64,000 nucleotides of DNA from Pseudomonas yangonensis (GTDB lineage Bacteria > Pseudomonadota > Gammaproteobacteria > Pseudomonadales > Pseudomonadaceae), in NCBI RefSeq assembly GCF_009932725.1, contig NZ_BLJU01000009.1, positions 157,731 through 221,730 of the forward strand. Direction: 5' to 3'. Of this stretch, positions 38,685-49,176 are shown in pieces (positions within the stretch are counted from its first letter, which is position 1; the number at the start of each line of letters is the position of its first letter). The notes below the pieces were generated by a model. The model had not been told where the DNA came from and ran no database searches. It saw only the letters and a list, made by a program, of their open reading frames with translations. The position numbers were made by a program, and so were the translations under genes.

Positions 38685-39983
38685 CTACAACGCCTTTTCG
38701 AATACCTTGGAATTGCGCTGGTAGTTGTACAGCGATGCTCGCGCAGCGGGCATGCGCTCGACGCTGCTTGGCTCGAAGCCGCGTTCGCGGAACCAGTGGG
38801 CGGTGCGGGTGGTGAGCACGAACAGGGTCTTGATCCCCTGTGCCCGTGCCCTGGCCTCGATACGCTCGAGCAACTCGTCGCCACGACCGCCATGGCGGTA
38901 CTCGGGATTGACCGCCAGGCAGGCCAGTTCGCCGCAATCGGAATCGGCGATGGGATAGAGCGCCGCGCAGGCGATGATCAGCCCTTCACGCTCGACGATG
39001 CTGAACTGCTCGATCTCGCGTTCGAGCACCTCGCGCGAGCGGCGCACCAGAATGCCCTGCTCTTCCAGCGGACTGATCAGCTCGATCAGGCCGCCGACAT
39101 CCTCGATGGTCGCCTCGCGCAGGGATTCGAATTGCTCCTGGGCCACCAGGGTGCCGTTACCGGTGCGGGTGAACAGCTCGCTGAGCAGTGCGCCATCGGT
39201 GGCGTAGCTGACGATATGGCTGCGCTTGACGCCGCCACGGCAGGCTTCGGCAGCGGCGTCGAGCAACTCGCCCTGATAGTTGCTGCCCAGGCGCGCCAGA
39301 TGCGCCGGCACCTGCTGCGGACGCAACTCGCGCACCAGTTTGCCGCTCTCGTCGAGCAGACCATCCTCGGCGCCGAACAGCAGCAGCTTGTCCGCGCCCA
39401 GGTCGATGGCGGCGCGGGTGGCAACGTCCTCGCAGGCCAGGTTGAAGATTTCTCCGGTGGGCGAATACCCCAGCGGCGACAGCAGCACGATGCTGCGCTC
39501 GTCGAGCTGGCGGTTGATGCCCTTGCGGTCGATGCGCCGCACTTCGCCGGTGTGGTGATAGTCGATGCCATCGAGCACACCGATCGGCCGCGCGGTAACG
39601 AAGTTGCCGCTGGTCAGGCGCAGGCGCGACCCCTGCATCGGCGAGGCGGCCATGTCCATCGACAGACGCGCCTCGATGGTGATGCGCAGCTGGCCCACCG
39701 CATCGATCACGCACTCCAGGGTTGGCGCATCGGTGATGCGCAGGTCGCGGTGGTAATGCGGGGTCAGGCCTCGGGCAGCGAGGCGTGCCTCGATCTGCGG
39801 GCGCGAGCCGTGAACCAGTACCAGGCGCACGCCAAGGCTGTGCAGCAGTACCAGATCATGGACGATATTGGCGAAATTCGGATGGGCGACGCCCTCGCCC
39901 GGCAGCATGACCACGAAGGTGCGGTCGCGGTGGGCGTTGATATAGGGTGAAGCGTGGCGTAACCAGGTGACGTAGTCGTGCAT
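38685..39983 (-). CDS. argA: N-acetylglutamate synthase
   Basis: A 432-aa first enzyme of arginine synthesis, acetylating glutamate with acetyl-CoA. The N-terminal amino-acid-kinase-like domain (about 20-285) includes LVLVHGSRPQIEARLAARG. The C-terminal GNAT domain (about 290-432) has GELACLAVNPEYRHGGRGDE as the acetyl-CoA loop and ends near LYNYQRNSKVFEKAL. The start MHDYVTWLRHAS gives the length known for Pseudomonas ArgA. It is feedback regulated by arginine in the family. Confidence 0.96.
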   Translation of the reverse strand: MHDYVTWLRHASPYINAHRDRTFVVMLPGEGVAHPNFANIVHDLVLLHSLGVRLVLVHGSRPQIEARLAARGLTPHYHRDLRITDAPTLECVIDAVGQLRITIEARLSMDMAASPMQGSRLRLTSGNFVTARPIGVLDGIDYHHTGEVRRIDRKGINRQLDERSIVLLSPLGYSPTGEIFNLACEDVATRAAIDLGADKLLLFGAEDGLLDESGKLVRELRPQQVPAHLARLGSNYQGELLDAAAEACRGGVKRSHIVSYATDGALLSELFTRTGNGTLVAQEQFESLREATIEDVGGLIELISPLEEQGILVRRSREVLEREIEQFSIVEREGLIIACAALYPIADSDCGELACLAVNPEYRHGGRGDELLERIEARARAQGIKTLFVLTTRTAHWFRERGFEPSSVERMPAARASLYNYQRNSKVFEKAL

Positions 39984-40048
39984 GGGCAATCCATTAACGT
40001 AGAGACGTAGGACGGCATGGCCGTCATGTTTCGGTCAGATGGTCGGTC

Positions 40049-41215
40049 TCATCGTCGCTGCACGTCTTCGCTCCGGGTCAGGCAATAGTGCTGGATCAAT
40101 TGGCGCAGCAGCGCCACGGTAGGTTCGATGCGCGCCAGCTCCAGGTGTTCCCCCGGCTGGTGCGCGCAGTCGATGTCGCCAGGGCCGAGTACCAGGGTCT
40201 CGCAGCCCAGTTGCTGAAGATAGGGCGCCTCGGTACCGAATGCTACCGCTTGCGCACTGTGCCCCGTGAGACGCTCGGCCAGACGCACAAGCTCGGCATC
40301 GGCGCGCTGCTCGAACGGCGGCACCTCCGGGAACAGCGGGCCGTAGTCGATGCGCACCTGATGCTTGAGCGCCAGCGGCTGCAGCTTGCCGCGAATAGCC
40401 TCACGCAGCTGCTCCGGGTCCATGCCAGGCAGCGGCCGCAGGTCGAATTCCAGCGCACATTGCCCGCAGATGCGGTTGGGATTGTCGCCGCCGTGGATGC
40501 AGCCGAGGTTGAGCGTCGGCTGTGGCACGCCGAACTGCGGGTTGTTGAATTCGCGCTGCCACTGGGCGCGCAGGCCGCGCAGCTCGCCCATCACATCCTG
40601 CATGGCTTCCAGCGCACTATGGCCGAGGCTGGGGTCGGAAGAGTGACCGCTGCGGCCGAGAATATCGATACGCTCCATCATCACACCCTTGTGCAGGCGG
40701 ATGGGTTTGAGGCCGGTCGGCTCGCCGATCACCGCCGCACGACCAAGCGGCCGCCCGGCATCGGCCAGGGCGCGGGCACCGGCCATGGAGCTCTCCTCGT
40801 CACAGGTGGCAAGGATCAGCAGCGGTTGCTTGAAGGGCTGGTCGAGCAGCGGCCGCACGGCTTCGATGGCCAGGGCGAAGAAGCCTTTCATGTCGCAACT
40901 GCCCAGCCCCACCCAGCGGTCGCCCACTTCGCTCAGCTTGAGCGGGTCGGTCTGCCACAGGGCGGCATCGAAGGGCACGGTATCGCTGTGCCCGGCCAGC
41001 ACCAGGCCACCGGGGCCGGAGCCATAACTGGCGAGCAGGTTGAACTTGCCCGGGGCGACCTGCTGGGTTTCGCAGGTGAAGCCCAGGTCACCGAGCCAGG
41101 CAGCGAGCAGCTCGATGACCGGCGCGTTGCTCTGATCCCAGTCGGGCTGGGTGCAGCTCACCGATGGCGCTGCGATCAGCGCGGCGAACTGCTCTCGGAA
41201 GGACGGCAGGGGCAT
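40049..41215 (-). CDS. argE: Acetylornithine deacetylase
   Basis: A 388-aa M20-family zinc hydrolase that converts N-acetylornithine to ornithine. Metal-site motifs: VLAGHSDTVPFD, GLGSCDMKGFFAL, ATCDEESSMAGA (catalytic Glu pair), VIGEPTGLKPIRLHKG, and the C-terminal GPGDIDCAHQPGEHL. It lies just upstream of argA on the same strand. The extra gene found between argA and argE in P. aeruginosa (PA5205, from memory) is absent. Confidence 0.95.
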   Translation of the reverse strand: MPLPSFREQFAALIAAPSVSCTQPDWDQSNAPVIELLAAWLGDLGFTCETQQVAPGKFNLLASYGSGPGGLVLAGHSDTVPFDAALWQTDPLKLSEVGDRWVGLGSCDMKGFFALAIEAVRPLLDQPFKQPLLILATCDEESSMAGARALADAGRPLGRAAVIGEPTGLKPIRLHKGVMMERIDILGRSGHSSDPSLGHSALEAMQDVMGELRGLRAQWQREFNNPQFGVPQPTLNLGCIHGGDNPNRICGQCALEFDLRPLPGMDPEQLREAIRGKLQPLALKHQVRIDYGPLFPEVPPFEQRADAELVRLAERLTGHSAQAVAFGTEAPYLQQLGCETLVLGPGDIDCAHQPGEHLELARIEPTVALLRQLIQHYCLTRSEDVQRR

Positions 41216-41284
41216 CGGCGCTCTCCAAAAAACGATGCCCCATCATAGGGGCATCGTCCTGTCGGTGAAACCGCCGAAGTGGAA

Positions 41285-42556
41285 TCAGACTCCGCCGAAC
41301 AATGCGCGCAGGATGAAGAAGAAGACGATCGACAGGATCGCACCGGCCGGCAGGGTGATGATCCAGGACAGGAAGATCTTGCCGATCATGCCCAGGTTCA
41401 GCGCACCGATGCCGCGCGCCAGGCCGACACCGAGAATGGCGCCGACCAGGGTATGGGTGGTGGATACCGGCAGGCCCAGGCCCGAGGCGCTGACCACAGT
41501 GGTGGCTGCAGCCAGCTCGGCGGCGAAACCGCGGCTGGGGGTCAGCTCGGTGATTTCCTTGCCGATGGTGGCGATCACCTTGTAGCCGTATGTCGCCAGG
41601 CCGACGACGATACCCAGCGCGCCCAGCAGCAGGATCCAGCCGGGCACCAGCGATTTTTCGCCAGCGGCCAGCTCGCCGCCACTCTGGATCACGCCGACGA
41701 TGGCCGCCAACGGGCCGACTGCGTTGGCCACGTCGTTGGAGCCGTGGGCAAAGGCCATGGAGCAGGCGGTGAAGATCATCAGGATGGCGAACACCTTCTC
41801 CACGCTGGAGAAGTGGAAAGCCTTGTCGGCTTCGGCGTCGACATGGATGCGGCTGAGCAGCGCGATACCGATCAGCATGACCAGCACGCCGATACCGATC
41901 GAGAGCAGAAAGCCCTCGGTGCTGGAGAGGTTCAGGCCGACATGCTTGAGCCCCTTGGTCATGGTCATCAGCGAAATCATGAAACCGGTGATGAACATGT
42001 ACAAGGGCACGTAGCGCTTGGCGTTCATGAACGGATTCTCGGTGTCGATGATCAGCTTCTGCACGCTGACGAACAGGCAGAAGGAAATGATCCCGGCGAG
42101 CATCGGCGTGACCACCCAGCTGGCGACGATGGGGCCGACACCGCTCCAGTGCACCGCGTCCATCGACACGCCGACCGCAGCGAAACCGATCACCGCGCCG
42201 ACGATGGTGTGCGTGGTCGATACCGGCCAGCCACGCGTCGAGGCCACCAGCAGCCAGGTGCCGGCAGCCAGCAAGGCCGACATCATGCCCAGCACCATCA
42301 GATTGGGGCTGATCAGATTGGCGTCGACGATGCCGTTCTTGATGGTTTCAGTCACCTGCCCGCCGGCCAGGTAAGCGCCAGCGAACTCGAAGACCATGGC
42401 GATGATGATCGCCTGCTTGATGGTCAGCGCACGCGAGCCAACGGATGTACCCATAGCATTGGCTACATCGTTGGCCCCCACACCCCAGGCCATGAAAAAA
42501 CCGAAAAGGCAGGCAAGAACGAGCAGAACCAGCCCGTAGTCCGCAATCAGAGACAT
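41285..42556 (-). CDS. pit: Low-affinity inorganic phosphate transporter, Pit family
   Basis: A 423-aa membrane transporter with about ten hydrophobic helices. The two inverted PHO4 signatures are GVGANDVANAMGTSVGS near the N-terminus and FAHGSNDVANAVGPLAA in the C-terminal half. Repeated GWPVSTTHTIVGAVIG and GLPVSTTHTLVGAILG are also visible. It symports metal-phosphate with protons in the inner membrane. It lies 38 bases after the DUF47 gene, its usual accessory partner, and shares an operon with it. Confidence 0.95.
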   Translation of the reverse strand: MSLIADYGLVLLVLACLFGFFMAWGVGANDVANAMGTSVGSRALTIKQAIIIAMVFEFAGAYLAGGQVTETIKNGIVDANLISPNLMVLGMMSALLAAGTWLLVASTRGWPVSTTHTIVGAVIGFAAVGVSMDAVHWSGVGPIVASWVVTPMLAGIISFCLFVSVQKLIIDTENPFMNAKRYVPLYMFITGFMISLMTMTKGLKHVGLNLSSTEGFLLSIGIGVLVMLIGIALLSRIHVDAEADKAFHFSSVEKVFAILMIFTACSMAFAHGSNDVANAVGPLAAIVGVIQSGGELAAGEKSLVPGWILLLGALGIVVGLATYGYKVIATIGKEITELTPSRGFAAELAAATTVVSASGLGLPVSTTHTLVGAILGVGLARGIGALNLGMIGKIFLSWIITLPAGAILSIVFFFILRALFGGV

Positions 42557-42594
42557 AAATTAGTTTCCGTAGATCCCAGAAAGGACACTGGCGC

Positions 42595-43272
42595 TTAGCG
42601 CGCCAGCAGTTGTTCCAGTCGGTTGCCCACTCGTTGGGCACGGTCGGCGACGTCGCCGATCCAGTCGATGATCTGATAGAGGAACATCACATCGACCGGG
42701 GGAAGGTCCTTCTCCAGCTTGAACAGGTGGCGACGGACCTCGATCTGCAGGCGATCGGTATCGTTTTCGATCGAACCGAGCTCCTCGATCAGGGTTTCCA
42801 CCAGTTCGGCTTCTCGGCCGGCGAAACCGGTCTCGAGCAGCTCGTCCAACTCGTTCATCGCCTTCAGCGCCTGGGCGCTGGCGTCCACGCTGCGCTGCAC
42901 GTAGGTACGCATCAGCGGCTGCAGCGGCTGCGGGATGGCCATCTGCCGGCCGAGCATCAGGCCGGCGATGTCCTTGGCACGGTTGGCGACTTTGTCCTGT
43001 ACACTGAGCAGCTCAAGCAGGTCCGAGCGCGGCACCGGCAAAAACAGGCTCTTGGGCAGGTGCAGGCGCACGCTTTTCTTGAGCTTGTCAGCCTCGTGCT
43101 CCAGCCGGGACATCTCCTGTTGTACCTGTTCAACCTTGGCCCAATCCTCGGCCATCACGGCTTCGAAGAAAGGCACCAGGTTCGCCGCGCACTCGTGGGC
43201 CTTGGCGATATGCTGTTGCATGGGGCCGATGGGTGAACGGCCGAACAGGCTGACAAAGGGATTGATAGGCAT
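42595..43272 (-). CDS. DUF47 (TIGR00153-type) Pit accessory protein
   Basis: A 225-aa all-helical PhoU-like cytoplasmic protein. Typical phrases are LFGRSPIGPMQQHIAKAHEC, SVQDKVANRAKDIAGLML and YQIIDWIGDVADRAQRVGNR. Proteins of this family are encoded next to Pit transporters and adjust their activity or expression. It is the first gene of the two-gene operon with pit, and diverges from the CYTH/CHAD gene. Confidence 0.92.
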   Translation of the reverse strand: MPINPFVSLFGRSPIGPMQQHIAKAHECAANLVPFFEAVMAEDWAKVEQVQQEMSRLEHEADKLKKSVRLHLPKSLFLPVPRSDLLELLSVQDKVANRAKDIAGLMLGRQMAIPQPLQPLMRTYVQRSVDASAQALKAMNELDELLETGFAGREAELVETLIEELGSIENDTDRLQIEVRRHLFKLEKDLPPVDVMFLYQIIDWIGDVADRAQRVGNRLEQLLAR

Positions 43273-43384
43273 AGGGTAAGCCCCCGTTTTGAGAAGGCCG
43301 CAAGTATAGGGACCGGCTTCGCCATCCGCCAGCGCGCGTCATCGGTCTGTCACATTTTCATAAAAGGCGTTCTAGCTCTCCATC

Positions 43385-44749
43385 ATGGCCAAAGAAACCG
43401 AAATCAAACTGCGCGTCAGCCGCGCCACCCTGGCAGCCCTGCGCGAGCACCCGCTGCTGAAGAAGCGCAACAAGAGCGGCTGGCAGCGCGGCGAGCTGTT
43501 CAATCAGTACTACGACACGCCGGATCGCGACCTGGCCAATGCCAAGGTCGCCCTGCGTCTGCGCCGCGATGGCGAACAGTTCATCCAGACGCTGAAAAGC
43601 CGCGGCCAGAGCGTCGCCGGCCTGTCCGAGCGCAACGAATGGGACTGGCACCTGAGCAAGGCCAAGCTGGACCTGAAAAAGCTCGACGACAGCTGCTGGC
43701 CGGCCAGCCTGGCCGATCTGGACAAGAAAACCCTGCAGCCGCTGTTCACCACCGATTTCGTCCGCGAGAAGGCCGAGATCGCCTGGGGTCGCGGCAAGGC
43801 CAAGGTAGTCATCGAGGCCGCACTGGACCTGGGCAAGGTGATCGCCGGCGAAGGCGAAGAAGAGATTTGCGAGCTGGAGCTGGAGTTGCGCCAGGGCGAA
43901 CCGGCGGCGCTGCTGGAGCTGGCCTGCGAGCTGGCCGCCGATCTGCCGTTGATGCCGTGCGACATCAGCAAGGCCGAGCGCGGCTATCGACTGTTCGATG
44001 CCGGCAGCTACAGCCTGAGCCTGCCCGCTCCTGCCCTGAATGGCGAAATGAGCCTGGACGACGCCTTCGCCGCGCTTGCCTGGCATCTGCTCGGCGCTAG
44101 CCAGCGCCTGGCCGAGCAGTATCGCTGGAACGGTCACTGGAGCCTGCTGCAGCAATGGCTGGAGCAGCTGATCGACCTGCGCGCGCTGCTCGCCAGCCTC
44201 GGCCAGGCCGCGCCCCGCGCCAGCTCGCGTGAGCTGCGCGAAGCGCTCGATGCGCTGCTCGATGACTGGCGTCCGCGCCTGGCGGCTGGCCAGGACGACG
44301 ACAGCATGCGGCGCAACGCTCCGGCGCTGTTTGCCGCCGAACTGGATAGCTGCCGCTGGGGCCTGCTGTCGCTGAAGCTGTCGCACTGGCTGCTGCTACG
44401 CAGCTGGACCACCGAGCGCAACAACCGTGGCACCCGCCAGGGCAACGCCGCGCTGGGTAACTGGCTGCCGACTTTGCTGGGCGAAGAAGGCGCTGCCCTG
44501 CAGCTGCGTCGCTACCAGCAGCAGCCGGAAGACCTGGCCGAACAGATGCCGCGCCTGGAGCGCCTGCTGGTCTGGCTGCGTCTGGCCCGTGGCGTGCTGG
44601 AGGTGCCCGAGGTCGACCGCCTGTATGGCGAGCTGAACAAGCTGTATGGCCTGGCGCAGCAGAAACTGGACGACGAGCAGCGTCAGCTGCGCGCGACCCA
44701 GGCGCAGATCGTAAGCAGCCTCAAGGCGTGGAAGGCGCTGGTGAAATAA
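43385..44749 (+). CDS. CYTH-CHAD inorganic triphosphatase-like protein
   Basis: A 454-aa protein. The N-terminal CYTH tunnel enzyme (about residues 1-200) starts with the diagnostic ExExK (ETEIKLR) and has KVALRLRRDGEQFIQTLKSR and EICELELELRQGE as further ligand strands. The C-terminal CHAD helical domain (about 215-450) has histidine-poor but helix-rich sequence. Likely tripolyphosphatase activity, cytoplasmic. The neighbouring pit and DUF47 genes and the phosphate-binding nature of CHAD point to polyphosphate/phosphate handling. Confidence 0.9.
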   Translation: MAKETEIKLRVSRATLAALREHPLLKKRNKSGWQRGELFNQYYDTPDRDLANAKVALRLRRDGEQFIQTLKSRGQSVAGLSERNEWDWHLSKAKLDLKKLDDSCWPASLADLDKKTLQPLFTTDFVREKAEIAWGRGKAKVVIEAALDLGKVIAGEGEEEICELELELRQGEPAALLELACELAADLPLMPCDISKAERGYRLFDAGSYSLSLPAPALNGEMSLDDAFAALAWHLLGASQRLAEQYRWNGHWSLLQQWLEQLIDLRALLASLGQAAPRASSRELREALDALLDDWRPRLAAGQDDDSMRRNAPALFAAELDSCRWGLLSLKLSHWLLLRSWTTERNNRGTRQGNAALGNWLPTLLGEEGAALQLRRYQQQPEDLAEQMPRLERLLVWLRLARGVLEVPEVDRLYGELNKLYGLAQQKLDDEQRQLRATQAQIVSSLKAWKALVK

Positions 44750-44763
44750 TCGGGTACACAGCC

Positions 44764-44818
44764 GTGGGAGGCGCTTCAGCGGCGAGCGTGGACGTCGCGG
44801 CTAAAGCCCCTCCCACAC
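44764..44818. repeat. Palindromic repeat, family B
   Basis: Arms GTGGGAGGCGCTTCAGCGGC and CGCGGCTAAAGCCCCTCCCA, between the convergent CYTH/CHAD and spuH genes. Confidence 0.9.
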
Positions 44819-44826
44819 ACCCATGA

Positions 44827-44852
44827 AAAACGGGCCCTGCGGGGCCCGTTTT
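44827..44852. terminator. Bidirectional intrinsic terminator
   Basis: AAAACGGGCCC, loop TGCG, GGGCCCGTTTT: a perfect 11-bp stem flanked by A and T runs on both strands. It serves the spu transport operon and probably the CYTH/CHAD gene. Confidence 0.9.
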
Positions 44853-44869
44853 GGTTTTCAGCCTGCAGC

Positions 44870-45748
44870 TCAGTGACTGCTGCTTTGACTGCCGGCCGGC
44901 TGCCAGGACGGATTGGTGGTCTCGTCCATCGCCTGCTGCATGGCCTTCTTGCGTTTTTCCTCGGCACGATGGGCGAAGAACCAGGCCAGGAAGGTGGCGA
45001 ACGACACCGCCAGCAGGATCAGGCTGGCCACCGCATTGATCTCCGGCTTAACCCCCAGGCGCACGGCAGAGAAGATCTCCATCGGCAGGGTGGTCGAGCC
45101 CGGGCCGGATACGAAGCTGGCCAGTACCAGGTCGTCCAGCGACAGGGCGAAGGACATCATGGCGCCCGCTGCCAGCGATGGCGCGATCATCGGCACGGTG
45201 ATCAGGAAGAACACCTTCCACGGCCGTGCACCCAGGTCCATGGCCGCTTCTTCGATGGACATGTCCAGCTCACGCAGGCGCGACGACACCACTACCGCCA
45301 CGTAGGCCGAGCAGAATGTGGTGTGGGCGATCCAGATGGTGGCCATGCCGCGCTGCATCGGCCAGCCGATCAGCTGCGCCATCAGCACGAACAGCAGCAA
45401 CAGCGACAGACCGGTGATCACTTCCGGCATCACCAGCGGTGCGGTGACCAGACCACCGAACAGCGTGCGCCCCTTGAAGTGGGTGATGCGGGTCAGCACG
45501 AAGGCCGCCAGGGTGCCCAGGGCCACCGCCGCAATGGCGGTGTAGCAGGCGATTTCCAGCGAGCGCATCACCGAGTTCATCAGCTGGGAGTTGTCCAGCA
45601 GGCCAACGTACCACTTCACCGACCAGCCACCCCAGACCGTTACCAGCCGCGAGGCATTGAACGAGTAGATCACCAGGATGACCATGGGCAGGTAGATGAA
45701 GATCAGGCCGGCCCAGAGCATGAGGCTGGAGAATCTGAAACGCTTCAT
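44870..45748 (-). CDS. spuH: Polyamine ABC transporter permease (PotI-like)
   Basis: A 292-aa inner-membrane permease with about six helices. The ABC-permease EAA loop reads SIEEAAMDLGARPWKVFFLI. It imports putrescine/spermidine with SpuG, the ATPase SpuF and the binding proteins SpuD/SpuE. The ATG overlaps the spuG stop (ATGA). It is the last gene of the operon and is followed by a strong terminator. The hydrophilic C-terminal tail is Ser/Gln rich. Confidence 0.94.
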   Translation of the reverse strand: MKRFRFSSLMLWAGLIFIYLPMVILVIYSFNASRLVTVWGGWSVKWYVGLLDNSQLMNSVMRSLEIACYTAIAAVALGTLAAFVLTRITHFKGRTLFGGLVTAPLVMPEVITGLSLLLLFVLMAQLIGWPMQRGMATIWIAHTTFCSAYVAVVVSSRLRELDMSIEEAAMDLGARPWKVFFLITVPMIAPSLAAGAMMSFALSLDDLVLASFVSGPGSTTLPMEIFSAVRLGVKPEINAVASLILLAVSFATFLAWFFAHRAEEKRKKAMQQAMDETTNPSWQPAGSQSSSH

Positions 45749-46653
45749 GGGCGGCCCTCCAGCTCTTTAGCTTGGTTACGATTAAAGAGAATGATTGGCA
45801 CGATCAGGATTGCCAGCATCACCACCGCCAGGGCGGACGCCACCGGCCAATCGCGGTTGTTGAAGAACTCCTGCCACAGCACCTTGCCGATCATCAGGGT
45901 CTCCGGGCCGCCCAGCAGCTCGGGGATGACGAACTCACCGACCACCGGGATGAACACCAGCATCGAGCCGGCGATGATGCCGTTCTTCGACAGCGGTACG
46001 GTGATCTTCCAGAAGTTGTTGAAGTTGCTCGAACCCAGGTCGGACGCGGCCTCCAGCAGGCTGAGGTCGTGCTTCACCAGGTTGGCGTAGAGCGGCAGGA
46101 TCATGAACGGCAGGTAGGAATAGACCACGCCGATATAGACCGCGGTGTTGGTGTTGAGAATCTGCAGCGGCGAGTCGATCAGGCCGATGCCCATCAGCAC
46201 GCTGTTGAGCAGGCCGTTATTGCCGAGGATGCCCATCCAGGCGTAGACGCGAATCAGGATCGCGGTCCACGTCGGCATCATGATCAGCAGCAGCAGTACC
46301 GTCTGCTGCGACTTCGGCGCCCTGGCGATGGCGTAGGCCATCGGGTAGCCGATCAACAGGCACAGCAGGGTGCTGAAGAAAGCGACCTTCAGCGAACCGA
46401 GGTAAGCCGCCAGATATAGAGCGTCTTCGGTGAGGAAGATGTAATTGCCGAAGTTCAGCAGCAGCGTCAGCTTGTTGTCCGCCCACTCGTAGATCTCCGT
46501 GTACGGCGGGATCGCCACGTCAGCCTCGGCGAAGCTGATCTTCAGCACGATGACGAACGGCAGCAGGAAGAACATGAACAGCCAGAGGAACGGAATGCCG
46601 ATCACGGCATGCCGCCCACTGGGCAGATAGCGCGCCAGTTTGCTCATTTTCAT
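45745..46653 (-). CDS. spuG: Polyamine ABC transporter permease (PotH-like)
   Basis: A 302-aa inner-membrane permease starting MKMSKLARYLPSGRHAV. About six helices. The EAA loop is LLEAASDLGSSNFNNFWKIT and is followed by VFIPVVGEFVIPELLGGP, a stretch typical of PotH-like proteins. The start overlaps the spuF stop (ATGA), and its own stop overlaps spuH. It forms the heterodimeric channel with SpuH. Confidence 0.94.
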   Translation of the reverse strand: MKMSKLARYLPSGRHAVIGIPFLWLFMFFLLPFVIVLKISFAEADVAIPPYTEIYEWADNKLTLLLNFGNYIFLTEDALYLAAYLGSLKVAFFSTLLCLLIGYPMAYAIARAPKSQQTVLLLLIMMPTWTAILIRVYAWMGILGNNGLLNSVLMGIGLIDSPLQILNTNTAVYIGVVYSYLPFMILPLYANLVKHDLSLLEAASDLGSSNFNNFWKITVPLSKNGIIAGSMLVFIPVVGEFVIPELLGGPETLMIGKVLWQEFFNNRDWPVASALAVVMLAILIVPIILFNRNQAKELEGRP

Positions 46654-47804
46654 GATTGCAGTACCACGCCGCTGTCGTCTTCCCAGTACACCACCACGGG
46701 GTCGTCCCAGGTCGGACGCTTGCCGCGGCGCTCGGCATTGGCGATGAAGCACTGCACGACCTGCCCGGAGGTGAGCTTGACGTAGTAGACCGAATGGCCG
46801 CCGAGGTAGGCGATGTCGTGCACGTGGCCATGGCTCCAGTTGTATTGCGGGTGCTCATGGTCGTCCGGCAGCGCGGTGGCCATCAGCAACTTCTCGGGGC
46901 GCAGTGCGTAGCTGACTTTCTTGTCCTCGGCGCGGGTGCTGACGCCGTGACCGATGTAGATCGGCTTGTCCAGTTGCGGGCAGTCGATGATCGCGTGGTC
47001 GACTTCGTCGGTCGTGATCTGCCCGTCGAACAGGTTGACGTTGCCGATGAATTCGCACACCAGGCGGCTGGTCGGCGTCTCGTAGATGTCCACCGGGCTG
47101 CCGGTCTGGGCGATCCAGCCCAGGTGCATGATGGCGATGCGCTGGGCCATGGTCATGGCCTCTTCCTGGTCGTGGGTCACCATCACGCAGGTCACGCCGA
47201 CGCGCTCGATGATTTCCACCAGTTCCAGCTGCATCTGCGAACGCAGTTTCTTGTCCAGCGCGCCCATCGGCTCGTCCAGCAGCAGCAGTTTGGGACGCTT
47301 GGCCAGGGAGCGGGCCAGGGCCACACGCTGGCGCTGGCCACCGGAGAGCTGGTGCGGCTTGCGCTTGGCATACTGGGTCATGTGCACCAGTTTGAGCATC
47401 TCGGCCACGCGCTCTTCGATCTCGGCCTTGGGCAGCTTGTCCTGCTGCAGACCGAAGGCGATGTTCTGCGCCACGGTCATGTGCGGGAACAGCGCGTAGG
47501 ACTGGAACATCATGTTGATCGGACGCTGGTACGGCGGCATGTCGGTGATGTCGACGCCATCGAGGATGATGCGCCCTTCGGTCGGACGCTCGAAACCGGC
47601 GAGCATGCGCAGCAGCGTGGACTTACCGGAGCCGGAACCGCCGAGCAGGGCGAAGATCTCGCCCTTGTTGATGGTCAGCGATACGTCGTCGACCGCTACG
47701 GTCTCGTCGAATTTCTTGGTGACCCGATCGATCTTGACCAGCACCTCTTTCGGTTTCTGGTCCCCTTCGAGGGCTTTTTTATAGGCGCTGGAGGCAACAG
47801 CCAT
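46650..47804 (-). CDS. spuF: Polyamine ABC transporter ATP-binding protein (PotG-like)
   Basis: A 384-aa ATPase. Walker A is LLGGSGSGKSTLLRML (residues about 52-67), the signature is HQLSGGQRQRVALARSLA, Walker B is LLLLDEPMGALD, and the switch His is in VMVTHDQEEA. The C-terminal TOBE regulatory domain starts at about residue 290. It energises the SpuG/SpuH channel on the cytoplasmic side. The order spuD-E-F-G-H matches P. aeruginosa. Confidence 0.95.
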   Translation of the reverse strand: MAVASSAYKKALEGDQKPKEVLVKIDRVTKKFDETVAVDDVSLTINKGEIFALLGGSGSGKSTLLRMLAGFERPTEGRIILDGVDITDMPPYQRPINMMFQSYALFPHMTVAQNIAFGLQQDKLPKAEIEERVAEMLKLVHMTQYAKRKPHQLSGGQRQRVALARSLAKRPKLLLLDEPMGALDKKLRSQMQLELVEIIERVGVTCVMVTHDQEEAMTMAQRIAIMHLGWIAQTGSPVDIYETPTSRLVCEFIGNVNLFDGQITTDEVDHAIIDCPQLDKPIYIGHGVSTRAEDKKVSYALRPEKLLMATALPDDHEHPQYNWSHGHVHDIAYLGGHSVYYVKLTSGQVVQCFIANAERRGKRPTWDDPVVVYWEDDSGVVLQS

Positions 47805-47855
47805 TCGGAAACTCCCGGAAGATAGCGCCCGACCGTGCCGGCCGGGCTGAAACGG

Positions 47856-48992
<1,137 letters not shown>

Positions 48993-49176
48993 TTATAGGA
49001 AAACGCGTCAGGAATCAGCGACCGCCGGACTCAGATCAAGCCGCAGCGCTACTTCCCAAGGCTCTCAGCCCAAACAGGCGCAAAACGAATGGCCATCCCG
49101 GCCTTTTATCGTGATCCTTTTAAGTTATTGCTGCGTGACCTGGCAGGCGTGCCCGCCAGGTCATGTACTGCTTCGA